Assembly (NCBI GenBank): GCA_003509845.1
Contig: DOMR01000270.1
Location: forward strand, 1 to 25,299
DNA: 25,299 bases
Direction of reading: 5' to 3'
Origin: Chitinophagaceae bacterium
GTDB taxonomy: Bacteria > Bacteroidota > Bacteroidia > Chitinophagales > Chitinophagaceae
The notes under the pieces were generated by a model. It ran no database searches, was not told the DNA's origin, and saw only the letters and a program-made list of their open reading frames with translations. Below, piece after piece: positions 23,131 to 25,299 of the stretch. The position numbers and the translations under genes were made by a program. The first letter of the stretch is position 1; each line of letters starts with the position of its first letter.

Positions 23131-25299
23131 ATGAAAAATATTAAATTTATTTCGACAACATTATTTTTGTTATTCGTTATTTCAGGAAACACACAAATAG
23201 TAAAATATTTATCTGTACCAGGATATAATGAGTTATCAAAAATTGATACAAGTGGTTATTCAGTTTTACCTAGCGGTAGGTATGTGCAACCTGCAGGTCA
23301 ATCCATTCGAATTACCCATGACCCATTTGGTTTAGCGATTTCCCCAGATCAAAAAGTGGCTATTACGATGCATGAAAATGCAATTACCCTTATTGATTTG
23401 CAAACCATGCAACAAAAACGAATACCAGACTATTTAAAACCAAAAGAAAACCCATTAAAAAAAGGTTCCTTCTTGGGCGTAGCATTTCATACTAATAAAA
23501 ATATTGCTTATTTAAGCGGAGGTGATGAAGGCTCCGTAATTATATATGATTATGTAAAATATAAAAAGGTAGATTCCATTTTATTAGACGGCATATTTGC
23601 AGGTGTTAAATATGAAGGTAGTTTTACAAGTGATTTAATATATAGTGCGCAAAAAAATGAATTGTTTATTTTGGATAGAGGTAATTTTAGATTAGTGAGA
23701 TATAGTATTGATCAGAAAAAAATTATCGCCTCCATCCCCACCGGGAGACAACCTTTTGGTTTAGCCATGTCGCCTGATCAAAAAACAGTGTTGGTAGCGA
23801 ATGTTGGTATGTATGCTTACCCATTAGTTGAAGGCACCACTAAAGAAAACTTACAATCACAATATATTAATTGGCATCCTTATGGAAATAACACGAAGGA
23901 ATCCATAGAAGGAACAGTAATTGACGGTAAAAAAATTCCAGGCATAGGAAGCCCTAATGCAGATGAATCGATGAGCGTTTACGTAATTGACTTATCAACC
24001 AATAAGGTGAAAGCGAAATTGAAAACAGGCATGCTGTTAGGCGAACTTGTTGAAGATGCAGAAGTGATTGGTGGTGCAAGTCCCAATTCAATAGTGGTTG
24101 GAACTAAATTTGCTTATGTAACTAATGCAACCAATGATAACATTGCAGTCATTGATTATAAAAAAGGACGTATCGTTAAACATATCCCGATTACCGTGGA
24201 TCAACGAATTGATAAATTAAGGGGAGTACTTCCTTTTGGTATTGATTTAACCAAAGATGAGAAATATTTATTTGTTGCGCTTTTGGGATTCAATGCTGTG
24301 GCAAAAATAGATTTGAGTAATGACAAAACGCTTGGACTCATTCCAACAGGATGGGGTACCACACGCGTTAAATTGTCAGCTGATGATAAAACCATTTATG
24401 CTACTTCCTGCAGGGGGTTGGGTGCTGGTCCAAATGGTGGAAAAAGTTTTAAGATACCTGTGCAAGGAAGCTATATTGGTGATGTTCAATTGGGCGGTTT
24501 TCAAAAAATTGAAAATCCGACCACGGAAAAATTAATAGCTTATACTAAAGTAGTAATTGATAATACCTTTATTACAAAATCGCAAGCAGATAGCTTACCT
24601 ATGCCTGTATTACCAGAAAGCAAAGTGAGCCCTATAAAACATATTGTGTTTATTACGAAAGAGAACAGAACATTTGATGAAGTTTTTGGACAAATGAAAA
24701 ACGTAAATGGGGAAAGTGGCCTTGCAAGGTTTGGGTTAGATGTAAATGTGTATGGGAAAAAAGAATTTGTAAAAAATGTAAACGTGACCCCCAATCATCA
24801 TAAAATTGCCAAACAGTTTTCATTAAGTGATAATTTTTATTGCGATAGCGACGCCTCCATTCATGGACATCATTGGATGATGGGTGTTATCCCAAATGAG
24901 TGGGTGGAAGCCAACTCTAGTACTGAAAAATCTGCTGATTATTTTTCAACTGCTCCAGGACGCAGGTTTCCTGGCTCAACGGGTAGCATGGATCCAGAAG
25001 ATTACGGTGAAATTGGTGGCTTATGGGAAGCACTAGATAGAAAAAAGATAAGTTATTATAATTTTGGGCAAGCCAACGAAACAGCGCATGTTAGAGAAAA
25101 TTGGAATGATACTGCAACAGGTGCAGGACATATTGTAATGGTACCCATGCAAAAAGGAGTTTGGGAAAGAACATCCCATAATTTTGCAGGTTATAATACC
25201 AATATACCAGACCAATTTAGAATGAAGCAATTCGAAGAAGAATTTACAAATAAATGGTTGAATGGGAAAGATAGTATGCCGCAATTAATTACCATGATG
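23131..25299 (+). CDS. Secreted beta-propeller plus phosphoesterase protein (partial, 3' end missing)
   Basis: 723 codons are present and the frame is still open at the right edge. Residues 1-21 form a signal peptide (MKNIKFISTTLFLLFVISGN). Residues about 50-430 are a YncE/cytochrome-D1-like propeller, with repeated PFGLAMSPDQKTVLVANVG, GGASPNSIVVGTKFAYVTNA and PFGIDLTKDEKYLFVALLG blades. From about 500 comes a phosphoesterase-family domain (phospholipase C/acid phosphatase AcpA type): IVFITKENRTFDEVFG with E511, N512 and probable nucleophile T514, then NHHK (555-558) and SDASIHGHHWM (573-583). Family enzymes cleave phosphomono- or phosphodiesters outside the cytoplasm. It is divergent from susC, so it may release ligands for that transporter. 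Substrate is unknown. Confidence 0.88.
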   Translation, partial: MKNIKFISTTLFLLFVISGNTQIVKYLSVPGYNELSKIDTSGYSVLPSGRYVQPAGQSIRITHDPFGLAISPDQKVAITMHENAITLIDLQTMQQKRIPDYLKPKENPLKKGSFLGVAFHTNKNIAYLSGGDEGSVIIYDYVKYKKVDSILLDGIFAGVKYEGSFTSDLIYSAQKNELFILDRGNFRLVRYSIDQKKIIASIPTGRQPFGLAMSPDQKTVLVANVGMYAYPLVEGTTKENLQSQYINWHPYGNNTKESIEGTVIDGKKIPGIGSPNADESMSVYVIDLSTNKVKAKLKTGMLLGELVEDAEVIGGASPNSIVVGTKFAYVTNATNDNIAVIDYKKGRIVKHIPITVDQRIDKLRGVLPFGIDLTKDEKYLFVALLGFNAVAKIDLSNDKTLGLIPTGWGTTRVKLSADDKTIYATSCRGLGAGPNGGKSFKIPVQGSYIGDVQLGGFQKIENPTTEKLIAYTKVVIDNTFITKSQADSLPMPVLPESKVSPIKHIVFITKENRTFDEVFGQMKNVNGESGLARFGLDVNVYGKKEFVKNVNVTPNHHKIAKQFSLSDNFYCDSDASIHGHHWMMGVIPNEWVEANSSTEKSADYFSTAPGRRFPGSTGSMDPEDYGEIGGLWEALDRKKISYYNFGQANETAHVRENWNDTATGAGHIVMVPMQKGVWERTSHNFAGYNTNIPDQFRMKQFEEEFTNKWLNGKDSMPQLITMM

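Overview
The window reads as a chromosomal segment of a low-GC member of the Bacteroidota, probably Chitinophagaceae-like (inference). The evidence is promoters of the Bacteroidota type (TTG, 19-21 bases, TAnnTTTG), a SusC/SusD pair, weak Shine-Dalgarno signals, and family choices such as DUF5690 and the lemA-TPM-TPM cluster.

Layout. 1-535 has no convincing gene but holds three tandem leftward promoters and a boxA-like leader, as expected just upstream of an rRNA operon lying beyond the left edge. 536-8352 is housekeeping: truA (-), a secreted M1 aminopeptidase (+), a lemA/TPM/TPM operon (-), and gap followed by pgk (-). 8561-8718 is a complete tRNA-Glu gene (+) with its own promoter and terminator.

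8720-13271 is an accessory island beside the tRNA-Glu gene. A 31-base direct repeat spanning the tRNA 3' edge and its terminator hairpin recurs at the far end. Between the copies lie REP-like hairpin repeats, an AbiEi/AbiEii type IV toxin-antitoxin pair whose toxin gene carries an in-frame TGA where the family has Trp, a Fic AMP-transferase gene with palindromic upstream DNA, and a small DUF4160-like/DUF2442 pair. Each of the three modules is followed on its right by a copy of the same ~60-85 base repeat, giving a cassette-like arrangement. No recombinase gene is visible.

13289-25299 looks like a phosphonate or organophosphorus utilisation locus. A tight leftward five-gene operon encodes a medium-chain dehydrogenase (HpnZ type), a DUF5690 multi-spanning transporter-like protein, an FAD oxidoreductase (TIGR03364 type), a PhnZ-like HD diiron oxygenase with all its metal-ligand positions, and a PhnX-like HAD phosphonatase that keeps the Schiff-base lysine. 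Upstream and co-directional, behind a terminator, is a SusC/SusD outer-membrane uptake pair. Divergent from susC, across a control region with a dyad, is a secreted beta-propeller plus phosphoesterase protein that runs off the right edge. The combined proposal is inference: the secreted phosphoesterase releases phosphorus-bearing head groups, SusCD imports them across the outer membrane, DUF5690 moves them inward, and the cytoplasmic enzymes cleave the C-P bond by hydrolytic (PhnX-like) and oxidative (PhnZ-like) routes.
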